In this document: piece by piece, positions 1-12,620 of the stretch
Numbering within the stretch: the stretch's first letter is position 1
How the letters are laid out: every line of letters starts with the position of its first letter
From: Litoditis marina
Taxonomy: Eukaryota; Nematoda; Chromadorea; Rhabditida; Rhabditidae
Direction of reading: 5' to 3'
DNA length: 64,000 nucleotides
NCBI GenBank assembly: GCA_964036275.1
Contig: OZ038434.1
Location: forward strand, 28,815,511 to 28,879,510
Program-made: the position numbers and the translations under genes
The notes under the pieces: generated by a model
What the model saw: the letters and a program-made list of their open reading frames with translations, nothing else
Database searches by the model: none
Told to the model about the DNA's origin: nothing

Positions 1-1084
1 TTTGCGTGGTCATTTGTGTGTGGGTGGCGGGGTTGTCGGAGTCAGTCCGTTCCTGGCACCCGCGCGCCCTTATCGCCCCGTTTTCCACTGACCAACGCAA
101 AAATCAATTTGGCAAACGCGTAAACATTCGCAGTGTGGCTGGTACCAACCGGTGCGAAGCTGGAGCCAGACGGGTCAGAGTGGTCAGCAGACCGCAGAGA
201 CGCAGAATCGCGGAACAATCGAAAAAAGGGGTCCGTAGCCCGGGGGGCAGCCACAACGAACGGGGGACCGAACGGCAGAAAAAACTCGTTTCTGGTTTTT
301 CGGTTGAAAATCGATATTGATTGAAGATGGAAACCTATTTTCAATGTGACGTGAGTAAAAAAAAATATATAAAGTTTTTGAAAACAGTTTATATCTACTG
401 TTCCACAAAAATGGAAAATTTATATGAAGAATGATCTCATTTCAACTTTTTCATACGAACTTGTATGAGTACATTATGCTTTAAAATAAGTTTGGTTCGA
501 GTTATTTGTCTCAAAAAACACCTCTGAACTTTTCAATTGAGGTCTACATCAAACTCAGCTCGCGAAAAAACTTTTTCAATCGCGCTCAACCCTGTTTCTG
601 AGCCAACGTTACATATTGACTGAAAACGGACTGCAGCCACTTTTTCTCGAAATGAACGAAGCGCGCTTTCAGCGGGCCGTCTCGTTGTCTGCGCTCTTCC
701 GGCGGGCGCACTGTCTCGCTCACTCTCTTTCCCTCGTTGTCTGCGCCCCCCTCACAGCGCACGCTCTTTCGTGGTTTTTCATTCGTTTTGCGCAGCGTTC
801 AGACTAAAAGGACAATCGACTGCAAATGAGCGGGGGCCGCCTAATTCGACCTAAATTCTATTTTTCCGCGAGTGGAATTGTGTGGATCAGGGGCCTGCAG
901 ACTTGTTCGGTTTACTAAATTGGGGAGAAAATTTATTTGTAGAGAACAATCAATGAAGTTTTTGGGACAAAAAGCACATGAGCTATATGACCACGCTTTC
1001 TTTGAAATAATCGAAGACTCCCGTATTCCCGGAAATCTATGTTACACTGGCACAAGTGATTCTTGTATTCACAAAGTTAGTTGA

Positions 1085-1290
1085 ATTTCTTCCCGAACCG
1101 AAATCGAACCGATTCTTCCCGAACCAGGTGGTTCGTTTAAAAACCGAACTAATCGGGCTGACAAAAGTGAAACCGAACCAATTCAAGGGTTGAGTAAGCA
1201 AGTCGTTCGGTTTCTTACCGAATCAAATAGTTCGGGAAGAAGTGGTTCGATTTTGCTTCGGGAAGAGTCGGTTCGGAAAGAAATTCGCCA
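1085..1290. repeat. TTCGG/CCGAA-rich inverted repeat
   Basis: The left half is rich in CCGAACC and the right half in GGTTCGG, so the strand can fold on itself around about 1185. A shorter relative with the same GAACC/TTCGG words is at about 9835-9915. This looks like a small non-coding repeat family. Confidence 0.5.
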
Positions 1291-1476
1291 CAAAGTAACC
1301 ACAACCTCACTGTACGAAAATTGGACGTCAATACGTAAAATGTAACTTTTGAATTTTTAGTTATGCAATTTTCATGGCATAGTAGGGCGAAGTACTGACA
1401 TGCCGGGTACATAGAAAAAAATTTATAGGGAGTGAACAATTCACCCTTATGGTTCGATCTTGATGTACACCATGTT

Positions 1477-1600
1477 TTAAAGATGGACAATTATGTGGTC
1501 CAATTGCAACACTTCAGTCGTTTAAACTGAAAGACATTCCTCAGTTGCAGTTTAAAGGACCGTTGACACGGGATTGGTCCACGTAATCGTCCTTCTTTGA
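1477..1600. repeat. 124-bp palindromic MITE (GGACGATTATGTGG family), diverged copy
   Basis: This copy shares length and landmarks with the intact copy at 26343-26466: an outer arm near GGACAATTATGTGGTCC, a central GCAGTTTAAAGGACCGTTGACACGG block and an outer right arm GGTCCACGTAATCGTCCTTCTTT. The arms have drifted. Confidence 0.7.
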
Positions 1601-3593
1601 TGCCGGAAAGCAACGAGTCAAACTACAAACACAGTGTGAAATGGCAACATACACCGTACACGCTTTGGAAAACATGACTTTTGGACTGAAATCTCTGACG
1701 CAACAAATACTGTTGCCATATTCAATCCCATTACAATTTGTAGTCGAAATTGTGCAGCAGAACTGAAAACATTTTTTGCAGTGAGTAAAAAATCAAAAAT
1801 CAAAAGCGAAAGTGGAAACTTCTCGTAAATAATGTTTATATCACCACTTTAATTGGCATGTGGCGTCTTAATCACTGCTATCAAAGAGAATAACTCATAA
1901 TTTCTGTTCATTCTTACTAAACTAATGATGAGGTTGTATAAAGTAGTATTTAGTGTACAACAAGAATCTAAAACACTTCTCAGGGGATAAGAGTTCTAAA
2001 ATTTGCACTAAAAACTCGACTAGATTCGGTAGTGCAGTCCGACTTTAGTCCAAATACTCGTTGATCCAAATAATTTGACTTATCACAGTTTCATTGTTAG
2101 TTTTACGGTAACTCAGACCCAGTTGTAAGGTCGCTCCCGGTCACATGTCGGCCGGGCCCGAACTTTTAGCTAGCTCTCAGTGACCGTGATCGGCCCAGGG
2201 CACTACCGGGACAGGATTTGGTGTGTGGGGTTTGGTTTCTATAAAAAAGCGCGAAACTACAAGGAAATATGAGGCCATTGGCAATTTAACAATGCGTTGT
2301 AGTTGTTTCTATTCCATGTATTCCACGTTATTCGATCCGATTTACTTAGTTTGCGACTCGGTTAGAATACTATTTGAGATGCGATACCAACCTAATGGTT
2401 TGACTCTAGTGACTGGTTCGCCGAAAGACCGACGGTTGTTTATTGAATAACCGGAATCAGGTGATTGTCGATGTTCTCGACCAAAATACCAATAAAAATA
2501 TACTCAGTTTCACACGCACGTAGAATACTACAGTTAGAACCTGAAACTCGCTAAGCATTTTTAGTCGGGTCAATTTCCATGGTATATGTTTTAGTTCGCA
2601 GGATGCTCTCTTCTTCGTAAAGCGAAAACTGTCAGATAGTTCCACTGTCTACTGTAGGAGTCCATGTACGATTGACCATCCCTGTAACCACGACTATAAC
2701 CTTCTTCACCGAAAAATTATTAATGTACAGTCAACTTTCTCTAGTATTTTGAGCTAAATTTGTCGTCCTTTGGCCTCGCCGCACGGACTTTTCGGGTAAT
2801 ACTTTTCAAAGGAAGCATGTTTTTGTTAATAAAAGTGAATATGCTAAAGAAAAACTTTAAAAAATTCACTCACGCTGTCGTACGCTCTCAAGACTATTTT
2901 AGCTGAAAACACTGTAATCTTGTATTTTGCCTTGTACAGGTAAATTTAAAAATACCGTATAAGCTCTTATATTTCAAGCAGTTTCACTATAGTCTTTGAA
3001 CATTTGAACATATTAGAATGTATAGAAATCTTTATCGTAACAACTGATCCATCTTCTTTACTAACACAACACCCGTGAATTCAAAAAAGCACTGAAAACT
3101 GAAAATACAAAACCATCAAAACTCTAACGAAATGCAATAATACTATACAAGCAAGAATTGTGCGAAAATTGTCATGATTGAGCAGATAAAAAATAATAAC
3201 AAACCTAAAAATAAACTATGTACAAAAAAGGCAAAAAGACCAACAAAAGTCAACAACAATTAGGACACTTCACTAAATTGTATGATGAACAGAGCGAAGA
3301 CGAAAAGTCAAAAAAGTGAAGTCACACAACCTGAATTGATTTTTGTAACGTACAATTCAACTTTCGAACGAAAATAAGGTTGTTAATCCAATTCGGGATA
3401 AATTCCAAGTCGCGAAACTCGATTAACAACCCGATACGTTACAACAATTCTTTAGGAAAACGTGGGAAACTTTTCTCACTATTTGTTATTACCACGTGAG
3501 TTGAGCAGAACATAGGAAACGTGAGACTCACGTAACACACGTTCACCCCAAAAGAAGTTTGAACCATCACGGATTATCGATTGATTTTCGAGA

Positions 3594-6500
3594 TCAATTG
3601 GCGACAGCTTTTGTATTTTCGTCCACAATTTCCCCGACTTCATTGGGGTCGCCACATCGAATATTCAACTCTTCCCGCAATTCATCTACCGTTGCCTCCT
3701 GAAAAATATTAAGTAAACAACGTATTGTAAATGATGTTTGTGTCAGAAATAGACTCACATGACAATAGACTTAGCTTTTTACCACCGGTAAGAAAAGGTC
3801 AGACACCCTCCTCCTCACCGAAAACCCTAATATTTTGACCAATTATATATATAACCACAAAAAAGGAAGTTTTCATATGGAGTATGACCCTGGACCCACC
3901 GAGTCTTAGAATATTTACCCGCAACCCCTCCACCAAAACTAGGTCAAGTTAGTGTATGATGTCAGCATTCAAATTTACAGGTAGCTTCAAAGCAACTCAT
4001 GGATACTCTGAGTTGAGAGATTTGCACCCAGGGAAAGGGAGGAGAGGAGAGAGAAGAGGAGGGTAAGAGAGATAGAAAGGAAGTGATAGATAGAGAGGAA
4101 GAATGAGAGAGACAGAGAGAGAAAGAGGGTGGGGCGAAAGCGAGAGACAAAAAGAGGGTGGGGCGAAAGCGAGAGACAAAAAGAGAGAAAGAAAGATAGG
4201 GAGAGAGAAAGAGGAAGAGAGAGAGAGGTCACCTTTGGTTTGCCTTCTTTTCCCGTCTAGACACCAGCTGACTTTGATCGAGAGGAAGTGAGAGATAGAG
4301 AGGAAGTTAGTAAGAGAAAAGAAAACAACAGAAAAATAAAACAACAGAAGAAGAAAGGGACAGATAGGAAAATAAAGAGAGAGAGAGAGAGAGAGAGAGT
4401 GATAGAGAGAGAGAGCGAAACAAAGAGAAGAGGCATCAAATATCAGATATCACAGTTTTCTGAACTAAACATTTGCTCAGCTATGCTGCCACCTTTGATT
4501 TTTGATCTCAGTTGACTACGAGCTTACATCTAATATCTAGTTTGATCTCTACATTCCGAATAAATGCTGTTGGACTCCCGTTCTTTGACTTTCAGATGCC
4601 TTGGCACTAATTTACACCCATTAAAAGAAGGGGCAAGATGAAAAAACCACCCACACAGTGCTAAAGTGAATGATGAGAAAATGATCCAGCTTATGGGAGA
4701 ACCTACGTCAAACGTTAACAAGAAACCATTAAACCATGGGTATTAGTCAGTAGTGCATTAGAGAAAGCAAAATATGCGTGCGTGAACAAGTTCGAATATT
4801 TCTAAAACCCGGAATATTTCATATGACGGCTGGTTCGATTTTTTTGAAAATATTAGTGACAACCTAATCGCTGCCACCAAGGACTTGAACTGCCAAATTT
4901 GCTATCTTTCATTATAAATACTCTAAATAATTGAACTTCATAAGTAATAGTTATTGATGCGGTGCAGTAAATTTATGCAGAAAATTCAATAACTCACGTC
5001 GATAACAATGTACTGTTTCTTGTTCTTTGAGAAAAGATAATCCTCTCCCTTGTAAATGTCGAACCACATCGCATGTACGAATAACCGGCCTGCAATAAAG
5101 AACTATTTAAAAAAATAGTTGTCTCAGAGTGAGAAAAAAAGTCCACTCGTCAGGCGTCAGCTGAAACTCTGAATGTCTACAACTAGAGGCAGATCAACTT
5201 TTGTCAGGAATGTGCGTATCGACCTATATCAATCTACCGCTTTTCAATCAAACGGAACTCACAGCCAATCAGAACATATTTGTTCAGTGATATGTAAGCA
5301 TCAACCAGATGCGGTTAGATTACGGTAGCAGCTTCAGACCGGTACTATGTCCAAATGTGATCTAGAATGAACTGAGCTGAATTTATTAAAACTTTCAGAA
5401 AAGATCAAAATAGAACGAATTACTTTCCGTTTTTCAGTCCGGCAGTGTAGAAACTGAAAATCTATTACCTCAAAATACGTACCTGAGTCGAAATAGTCCT
5501 TGAGAAACCGATGGGAACATACGTTGACCACCTGTTGGAGAACATTCACCTGAAATTGGACGGATTGTAAACCTTTTCATAAATACTTTATGTAAACTAC
5601 AACTCTGACTGACACAAAACAGTATTCTAAATATGTACACTACATGAATATGGCTGAGAATGTGACAAACAAACACCTTGAAAAGTCCGAAAAAACGCCC
5701 AAAATGTGACATCATACACAATGGTGTGAGCTTCATTTCAAGGCCTCAACGTTAATTGAAATTACACTGTTAACTACTCTTCTATCTCCAGCGCACATAA
5801 ATAAGATGTGATTACTCTAAAAAGAAAAGCCCGTTTCTCTATTTAAATACATAAAAATTCTTGATTTTCATTGAATCAATACACATTTTTGGAATATGAT
5901 GCCTAACAACTTGTCCTTCACCTGGAATGAATCGATAATTGCGTCAATTGAATCCTTCTCTTAGCTCCCAGCGAAAAATTCATAACTAAACTGTACTATC
6001 AGAAAGTCCAAACATGCGTTTGTTTATGATAACTTTTCTTATTAAAAACAACCCCGATATTTTGACCTACCTGTGACAACTTGTCCTCCACCGGCAACTT
6101 CTCAAATGGATCGATAATCGCGTCAAAGTCCTGACTGGGTGTCACGTCAGAATGGAAATGCATCAGGGATGGACCGTTGTGGAGGCGCTCGTGCAGTCTG
6201 AAACAAGCATACCCCAGTAAAGTTGTCGAAATAGTCAATGAAAAATCGAGAAACGGATTACTTTTTCGCAGAAAACATGCAAAGTTGTCTAACTTCGACA
6301 CAAAATCGTTAATTTTCACGTGTTTATAGCTCAAAACAGACTATTTTTCGTAGAATAGTCGTACCTTACTAATGTATGGAAACATTGGGGGGGGGGTCAC
6401 TGGTCATGGACAAAAAACTCAATTTTGATTGTTTGAACCAAATATTTTCTGTTATGATAAGGTTCTCGTCTCCCTTTGTAGCCAAATGACCATTTTACGG

Positions 6501-9500
6501 CGAGTTAAACGCCAGCGCTGATTTTGAAGAAAACATACGTATCGATTACGTTGACCATGATCTTAACGCAGATCTGAATCAAAACGCACGCAAATCATTG
6601 TTACGCCGACGTAAACAGTATAAACGCGGCACGAAATATTCTAGATGTGCATCAACATCAACACTTCAGTGAAACTATCTGATTGGCCAGGGAAATTCGG
6701 AAATCTCGCTCCTTATTCACCAAAACCGTGAGAAATGGCCCATTTTCGATGCAAAATCATGGCATTTCATTTCACGGATGAATAGAAGAGAAATTTGCTC
6801 ATCTATCGAATACACTCACAAATTGCCGAGGACTAAAAAGGAAGAAGATCATCCAGTTGTTCTTAAAGTTTGGAATTGGAGTCACATATAACAAAAAAAC
6901 TGAAACTAAGCATATTACAAAATTCTCACCGTTTCATGGTCCTGAATCCATTCTTTCTGACCCAATGGTCCATCGGAGACGTCACGTCGAAATTCTTCGG
7001 ATTCTGATTCAGCTTGTAGAGAAGATTCATTGCCTAAAATGTAATAGGAAAAATGGGAATGTTACTAATGGGACTACAACAGCATACACCGCCAAGGCTT
7101 CTCATAAAAGGAGAAGTCAAGAACAGAGCTAAGAAAAAGGGTCGCGGCTGTTAACTGACGAATATCATACAAAATCAGCGATAATCTTACAAAAATTGGT
7201 TAAATGTCGCTGTTTTGGGGAGTCGCGACGCGAGAAAACATGAAGGGGTGGCGAGAACTTTGAGAGAATGAGATACCCTTGGCGGTGTGTGTACAATAGA
7301 AACCAAACCATTGAACCAACAGTGCTCAGTGGCTCAGTGGACTACGATCTTTCACTGATCGGGTACCTTTTTCGATAAGATAACTACTTAAAGATGATCT
7401 GACAATAACTACTTAAAGATGATCTGACAGGAACCAAATCTCGTGCCTTGCGTTCCACGGTTAATTCATTCGCTTCAACGCGAATGCGCCACAAAAGCCA
7501 AGTTTTCGAACCTCCGCTAATGAATTGTGATTAAATGATCCACAAAATAACAATCAATTTGTTATTGAAGCGCATTTGCATTGGAGCGACGAAATTAACC
7601 GTGGAGCGCCAGGCACGAGATTCGGTTCCTGTCAGACCACTGAGACCACCTTTAACCAGATAACGGGCTTATTGTCGAGCTCACAAAAACGATCTCCGAG
7701 GGTGCGAAATGGTAAACCTTAACCAAAACAATCAAGAACGGGTTCTCTTTGGAAGATTGGAAGAACTGTACTAAAATGTGGTTGAGTAACTACCAAACCA
7801 CTTAAAGAAGGACGATTATGTGGATCAATCCCGTGTCAACGGTCCTCTGAATTGCAATTGAAAATGTAGTGCCGTTTAAAAGACGAAGCGTTGGGATTGG
7901 ACCACGAAATCGTCCTTCTTTAATTACGGATGAACCGTACTTTTGACCCCGACGCTTCTGCAACCAAATATTCTTGATAAGTAACCTAGTATTAGCATAG
8001 TAGTGTGAAACATTCCCAGAAATCGAGAAGTATAGACAAATCAATAAACCCCACCTTACAATCCGAGTGACCACACACGATGATATGTCGGATGCCGCCT
8101 CGTTTCACCGCCAACTCTAGAGCGGCCGGTTCAGTTGTCACCGACACCTCAGAACCGAATCCTAAAAATTGATAGTGGTTTTTTTTGACCTCAGAACCAA
8201 AACCTGCAATTATCGATTGATTTATTGACCTCCGAATCGGATCCTGCGATTATTAATATCACGAAATGTGTCCGGACTTTGGCAAAAGTAGCCCGTTTTT
8301 GAAAATACTCTGGCTGTTTGGACAACTACAGTGAAGTATGAGTATAGTCTTAGTTACTGAAATGTTATGCAAATTATGGCTATCCCCTATCCCAACCCGT
8401 TGCAAATAAGTTTGAACGATCATTGATTACATTTTCCGCAACACTTGTCTCTCAGTTAAGAACACCTGACACATCACCAGAGAACGAAAAATCAAACACT
8501 GATGCCTGTTCACTGATTAGTGATTCATCGAAAAACGAACTCGGCCGTATTCAGAAATAGAAATGCTTCTAGAGCTAACCAGCGTCCAGTACGACCCCCC
8601 CCCCCCCACTTGAAAAACAGAAACTCGCCGAAAAATACGATATTATTCTCCAAAATTGCGAGAATTACACAAAAATCGGCGAACATTATTACCATGCTGG
8701 CCTGACCTCAAGCATACGCAATTTTTCTCGTATAATATTCACAAGCCGCAAAGTATATTCTGAGCAATACTCCGCTAACCAAAAGGAGCACAATGGTAAA
8801 TGGGCTTATAGAGCATTGCTTGGACACAGTCATAAACCATTTCATAACGTTTTGCGAATCTTAATCTAGCACAGCACGCAGGGAATTTAGCACTTTATAT
8901 TTCGAATAATCAGACAGGCAGCCAAGATGTGAGTCATAGGTGAGATGCTATGGTCCGCTGACCGGGGGACCCTTAACTTTTTACCACACTGGCCGAGAGG
9001 GGACCCATAACTGTTTAACAAATTATCCAGTTTTGTCATTGTGGCGCCACTGAATTGAGGAGGGACCCAAACCTTTTCGTAGTTTTTCGCGGAAGAGATC
9101 ATTAACTCTTGAGACCCCTAACCAGGATTGTCCCACATATGATGTGAGTTTAACCTTCGAGATGGCCTAGATTAGGCGGACAGAAGTTGAGATTTCGCGT
9201 CCACCATAATGAAAAGTAGACTGAACAACAAACTAAACCAGGAAAACAACCAACCGTAATTTGGCGTATCTGGTATCATGTTCCCTGCATTTCGCACCAC
9301 GAACATATCTCCCACCCGGGATTGCGTGAAACGAGTTGGAAGCATACGGGAATCCATACACGTGAACATTACGGCGGTCGGCTGAAAAAACGATGGCAAT
9401 ATCGTTGAGTTGTATTTTGACCAACACCAAGAAGTTTTAATGTAAAGTACGGGTATCAATCAAAAATAAAATTATTTTACCCAAACTCCGCAAAAATAGA

Positions 9501-9766
9501 CTAGGTTCGACGTTCGCTTCCTTCTATGCTTCTCAGTAATACTAATAACTCTACGTCGTGGCTGTTGTCGCTACCTCAGTGAAACAAAAACCTATTCAAT
9601 TTCATTTTCATGAATTTTATCATACACAAACACAAGACCAGTTCTCGCACAACCACAGAATGAAAAGTATTACCTTTGGGTGATCACTGATGTCCTTGAA
9701 TTGGTCGACGAGATCCTTGCGAACTGTTTGTCGAAACCTGATGACTCCTTTCAGGATTTTATCCAT
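3594..9766 (-). CDS. bca-1: Beta-class carbonic anhydrase, BCA-1 orthologue (8 exons)
   Basis: The product catalyses reversible CO2 hydration. Exons, in coding order: 9766-9674, 9381-9255, 8161-8055, 7033-6930, 6197-6071, 5549-5483, 5089-4998, 3698-3594. They splice in phase to 822 nt, or 273 codons plus TGA, close to the roughly 270 residues I recall for C. elegans BCA-1. The beta-CA zinc site is complete: CMDSR at residues 39-43 (Cys39 ligand; Asp41 and Arg43 dyad) and HSDC at 105-108 (His105, Cys108). The start MDKILKGVIRF matches BCA-1 as I remember it, and the end is EIVDENTKAVAN. I see no signal peptide or membrane segment, so it is probably cytoplasmic or mitochondrial. Introns carry repeats: a 226-bp palindrome and a 122-bp MITE in intron 3, and a GA microsatellite in intron 7. 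Paralogy with bca-2 is not excluded, but the N-terminus favours bca-1. Confidence 0.93.
4030..4440. repeat. GA-rich microsatellite in bca-1 intron 7
   Basis: The plus strand is almost pure purine (GAGAGA, GAAAG and AGGAGA units) with short interruptions, including a direct repeat of GGGTGGGGCGAAAGCGAGAG around 4128-4180. Long open frames here on both strands are composition artefacts. Confidence 0.85.
7381..7430. repeat. 25-bp tandem duplication
   Basis: Two adjacent copies of TAACTACTTAAAGATGATCT plus GACA, at 7381-7405 and 7406-7430, sit at the left edge of the palindrome in bca-1 intron 3. Confidence 0.8.
7420..7645. repeat. Palindromic MITE in bca-1 intron 3
   Basis: The left arm GATCTGACAGGAACCAAATC followed by TCGTGCCTTGCG is matched in inverted order by CGCCAGGCACGAGATTCGGT and TCCTGTCAGACC on the right. 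Inner arms CCACGGTTAATTC and GAATTAACCGTGG (the latter with one mismatch) also pair. No coding capacity. A relative is at 49355-49450. Confidence 0.75.
7802..7923. repeat. Palindromic MITE (GGACGATTATGTGG family) in bca-1 intron 3
   Basis: It starts TTAAAGAAGGACGATTATGTGG and ends CGTCCTTCTTTAA. At 122 bp it has the same structure as the 26343-26466 copy, with an internal deletion/insertion difference around the central GCAATTG. Confidence 0.8.
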
Positions 9767-9774
9767 TTTATGAT

Positions 9775-9790
9775 CCTGGAACGAAAACAA
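9775..9790 (-). promoter_or_regulatory. Splice acceptor upstream of bca-1 ATG (possible trans-splice site)
   Basis: On the minus strand TTTTCGTTCCAG ends at 9776, nine bases before the ATG. It matches the nematode acceptor consensus TTTTCAG, and no in-frame upstream exon is evident. It could accept a spliced leader or end a 5'UTR intron. Confidence 0.5.
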
Positions 9791-10959
9791 ATATCCAATA
9801 GGACTGAAAATAGAAATAAATACACGTGAACAATGTCTTTCCGAACCAAACTTGAATCAAGTGAAACACTTGATTCGGACATAACCAGTTCAGTTAGTCA
9901 GTTCGGGAAGAAATTTACCCGAATAGGCCTACGGATTTGGTATGGAATAATCCGAAGTGGTATGAAATAGTGCGAAGTTGGGAGGTATGTACGGAAAATC
10001 TAACAAGACAGAAATAAGACTTGTTATGAACACGAACTGATAAAGTCTAGCAAAACTGATAAGAAATGGCGTTAATAACAGGTAATAACAGTCCTAGAAC
10101 AAAATTCAACATCATATGGTGTGATGTGCTCAAAGCCTAGTAAAACTCGATTACGGAAATCGAAACAAAAATAGAAACAGAAATGATACTTTAGATAGTC
10201 ACACTCCATAGTGGCATGTTGTTTTGTCTGTATAAGAGCGGGTTGTGTTTCGTTTCGACAACTCAAAGAACGATCAATTTTCCGATCGCGAGAAGGTACG
10301 CTTGATCTTAGTGATAAGAAACCTGAACAGTCTTGTTTTGACAATATTTGAGCTGATAAAATAATGAATATATCTTCAAATAAATCGTCTACAAACTGAA
10401 TCTAGATTAATTTAAACGAAAGTGGTTGAGATTACCAATTATCTAGCAAGTTAATTCTTAAATCTAGCCTATTCACTTGATAATGACATTAACAGAATAT
10501 TTAAAACTACAAATATATAATAACAAAACATAAATAGAGCATAAAAACTTTATTTGGTTGATAAAAAAATGCGCGAGTATTAAAATTAGACTTAATCCAA
10601 ACGGCGAAATAAGTTAACGGCGTAAAAGCCGAACACTTCACTCGTAATGTGGTGCGTCGTCCAAACAATATCGTGCTACAGTGTTTCATCGTGTAGTTTC
10701 AGCTTTGGGAAGGGTTTGAGAAATATTCTGCAGAAATAAATGTTTTTCCGGTGTTGTATTTCGAGCACACGATTGTTCTGCATTTATTCGTCGTTCGAAA
10801 AATCAGAAATTTGAATTTTGTGAAAGATTCTGAGCTCTGGTGTACTTAACATGTATCATTTTACTGCACACTGTACTAACGTTACAAAACGAACAGAATC
10901 GATGATTACAGTATGAGGCTCGATTTTCTCCAAGCAAGACACAACGTTGGATGAGGCTC

Positions 10960-11350
10960 TATGCCGCTGTGTTTGTAGTTTGATTCCTTTTTTTAATCAA
11001 AATTTATAAGTATCGGGTGCATCGAGTTCAATCTACAATTCCCATTTAGTCATCCGCTACAAACTACTCATCTAAGTGTTTATGATTTTACCACTGTGCC
11101 ATCTGTTACCTACATTTTTTTTAATAATAAAAAGTTTATTGCGCATAGATTCAACAACAAAAAGTAATAAGAATTAACTAATTGAGTTATTGAAAGCTTC
11201 TATGGCAAAACGTATCCTTTTTCGTACATATATCACAGGAATTCCAAAATTCTCGCCGTAGTTTGATCTAGATAATCATCATCATTTACGAACTTCAATC
11301 GAACACCAACGGGATCAAACTAACAACACAGCCGGATTGGGCAACATACT
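10960..11350. repeat. Inverted element of the TTTGTAGTTTGAT family
   Basis: The left end has GCTGTGTTTGTAGTTTGATT and the right end has the complement GGGATCAAACTAACAACACA, about 330 bp apart. Short versions with the same facing ends (GTTTGATCCCGT .. ATCAAACTACA) occur at about 13270-13360, 26215-26305, 27395-27478 and 29815-29880, and single ends at about 1615, 17050, 28055 and 48355-48440. The family is non-coding. Confidence 0.55.
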
Positions 11351-11393
11351 TCGGCGTTGGAAAGAGCGCACCCTATATCGAATGTCCTTCTCA

Positions 11394-11720
11394 CACAATT
11401 CCCAGCCAATTGGCCAGCCACTTTTTTATTGGCTGAGCGAGAGTGTGTGCAGGTCAGAGAGACCCAGATGTCTCGGCCTCATTGACCTGCACACTCTCTC
11501 GCTTTTGTAGCTGGCCAATCGAACAAAATTGGCGCCAATCGTTCTGAGTCTCAGACAATTCCCAGCCAATTGGCCAGCCACTTTTGTAGCTGCCTCGACG
11601 AGAGAGTGCACAGGTCGAAGAGACGCAGATGTCAGCGGCCTCATTGACCTGCACACTCTCTCGCTTTTGTAGCTGGCCAATCGCAGAAAATTGGCGCCAA
11701 TCGTTCTGAGTTCATTCCTA
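11394..11720. repeat. ~165-bp tandem duplication with internal inverted repeats
   Basis: The block from CAATTCCCAGCCAATTGGCC to AATTGGCGCCAATCGTTCTG occurs twice in tandem, at about 11396-11549 and 11556-11710. Each copy folds on itself, because GTGTGCAGGTCAGAGAGAC-type sequence faces CATTGACCTGCACACTCTC. Related words recur at about 24995-25032 and 62310-62360. Open frames here are repeat artefacts. Confidence 0.7.
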
Positions 11721-11952
11721 CTGCGACTTGGCATCGTGCCAATCCATATTCCCGGCTAATTTAAACCATTTTGAAGCTATTCAAAGTACTTAGAATACCT
11801 GTCAACGGTTGATCTGTTTGTTAAGAACACGTGAATCAAAAGGATATTCAGAATACTAGTTTTTTTTCTCTGAGAAATAGTCATCCGAAGACATTGGCCC
11901 CATGCCAATGGGTCTCAGTGGAGATGAAACAAACTATACTTGTATGTTCTTC

Positions 11953-12151
11953 TTAAAGAAGGACGATTATGTGGTCCAATCCCAACGCTTCAGTCCTTTT
12001 AACTGCAATACATTTTTCAATTGCACTTTAAAGTAGGACGATTATGCGGACCAATCCCGTGTCAACGGTCCTTTAAACTTCACTTGGAAAATGTATTGCA
12101 GTTTAAAGGACTGAAGCGTTGCGATTGGACCACATAATCGTCCTTCTTTAA
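11953..12151. repeat. Compound copy of the GGACGATTATGTGG palindromic MITE
   Basis: At 199 bp this is longer than the 124-bp standard. A second left end (TAGGACGATTATGCGGACC) begins near 12030 inside an element that starts TTAAAGAAGGACGATTATGT at 11953 and ends CGTCCTTCTTTAA at 12151. It looks like one copy inserted into, or recombined with, another. Confidence 0.75.
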
Positions 12152-12305
12152 ATTCGAAAAGTGTTTCCGCCGCCCTCTTTTTGCTCCTGTCCTCTCGTTC
12201 CCATTGCAATATAGGCGAATCGTCCAATTCAACAGCAAAACGTGACAGACGGGTGACGAATGAAAAAGACGACATTTCGAGATGTGGAATAGCCCAGTTT
12301 ACCAG

Positions 12306-12620
12306 ATGCTCTCTCCATCTCTCTCTCTCACTCTCTCTTTCTCTCTTTCTCTCTTTCTCTTTCATCACTCTCTCTTTCTCGTTCTCTCGCTCACTCTTTC
12401 TCTCTCTCTCTCACTCTCTCTCTCTCTTTATCACTCTCTCTGTCTCTCTCGTACTCTCTTTCTTTCTCTCACCATTCTCTTTCGCACAATCTATCTGTCT
12501 CATTTCCTCTCCCTCTCCCCCTCCTTCTCTTTCTAGAACTCTACATGTCTCCTTTTCTCTTTCTTCTTCTCTCATCATTTTTCCTTTCTCTCGAACCTCT
12601 CTCTCCCATACCTTTTAGAA
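12306..12620. repeat. CT-rich microsatellite
   Basis: This is a pyrimidine-only tract built of CTCTCTTT and CTCTCTCA units. The 145-codon Ser/Leu/Phe frame running through it is compositional. Confidence 0.85.

Larger units (their letters stand above)
1..3593. other. Intergenic region, no convincing gene
   Basis: No open frame here has the codon pattern, splice partners or motifs of a gene I recognise. Two GC-rich blocks (about 1-300 and 560-860), a TTCGG-rich inverted repeat (1085-1290), a 124-bp palindromic repeat (1477-1600) and AT-rich unique sequence make up the stretch. A lone ATG followed after eight codons by a consensus donor lies at 327-350; it is described under findings because nothing supports it as an exon. 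Confidence 0.6.

Noticed and set aside
12181..12618. 145-codon Ser/Leu/Phe-rich open frame and similar frames at 3987-4344, 18466-18678, 19952-20343, 20749-21039 and 30919-31191
   Set aside because: They are translations of CT/GA microsatellites, where no stop can occur. There are no flanking exons or signals.
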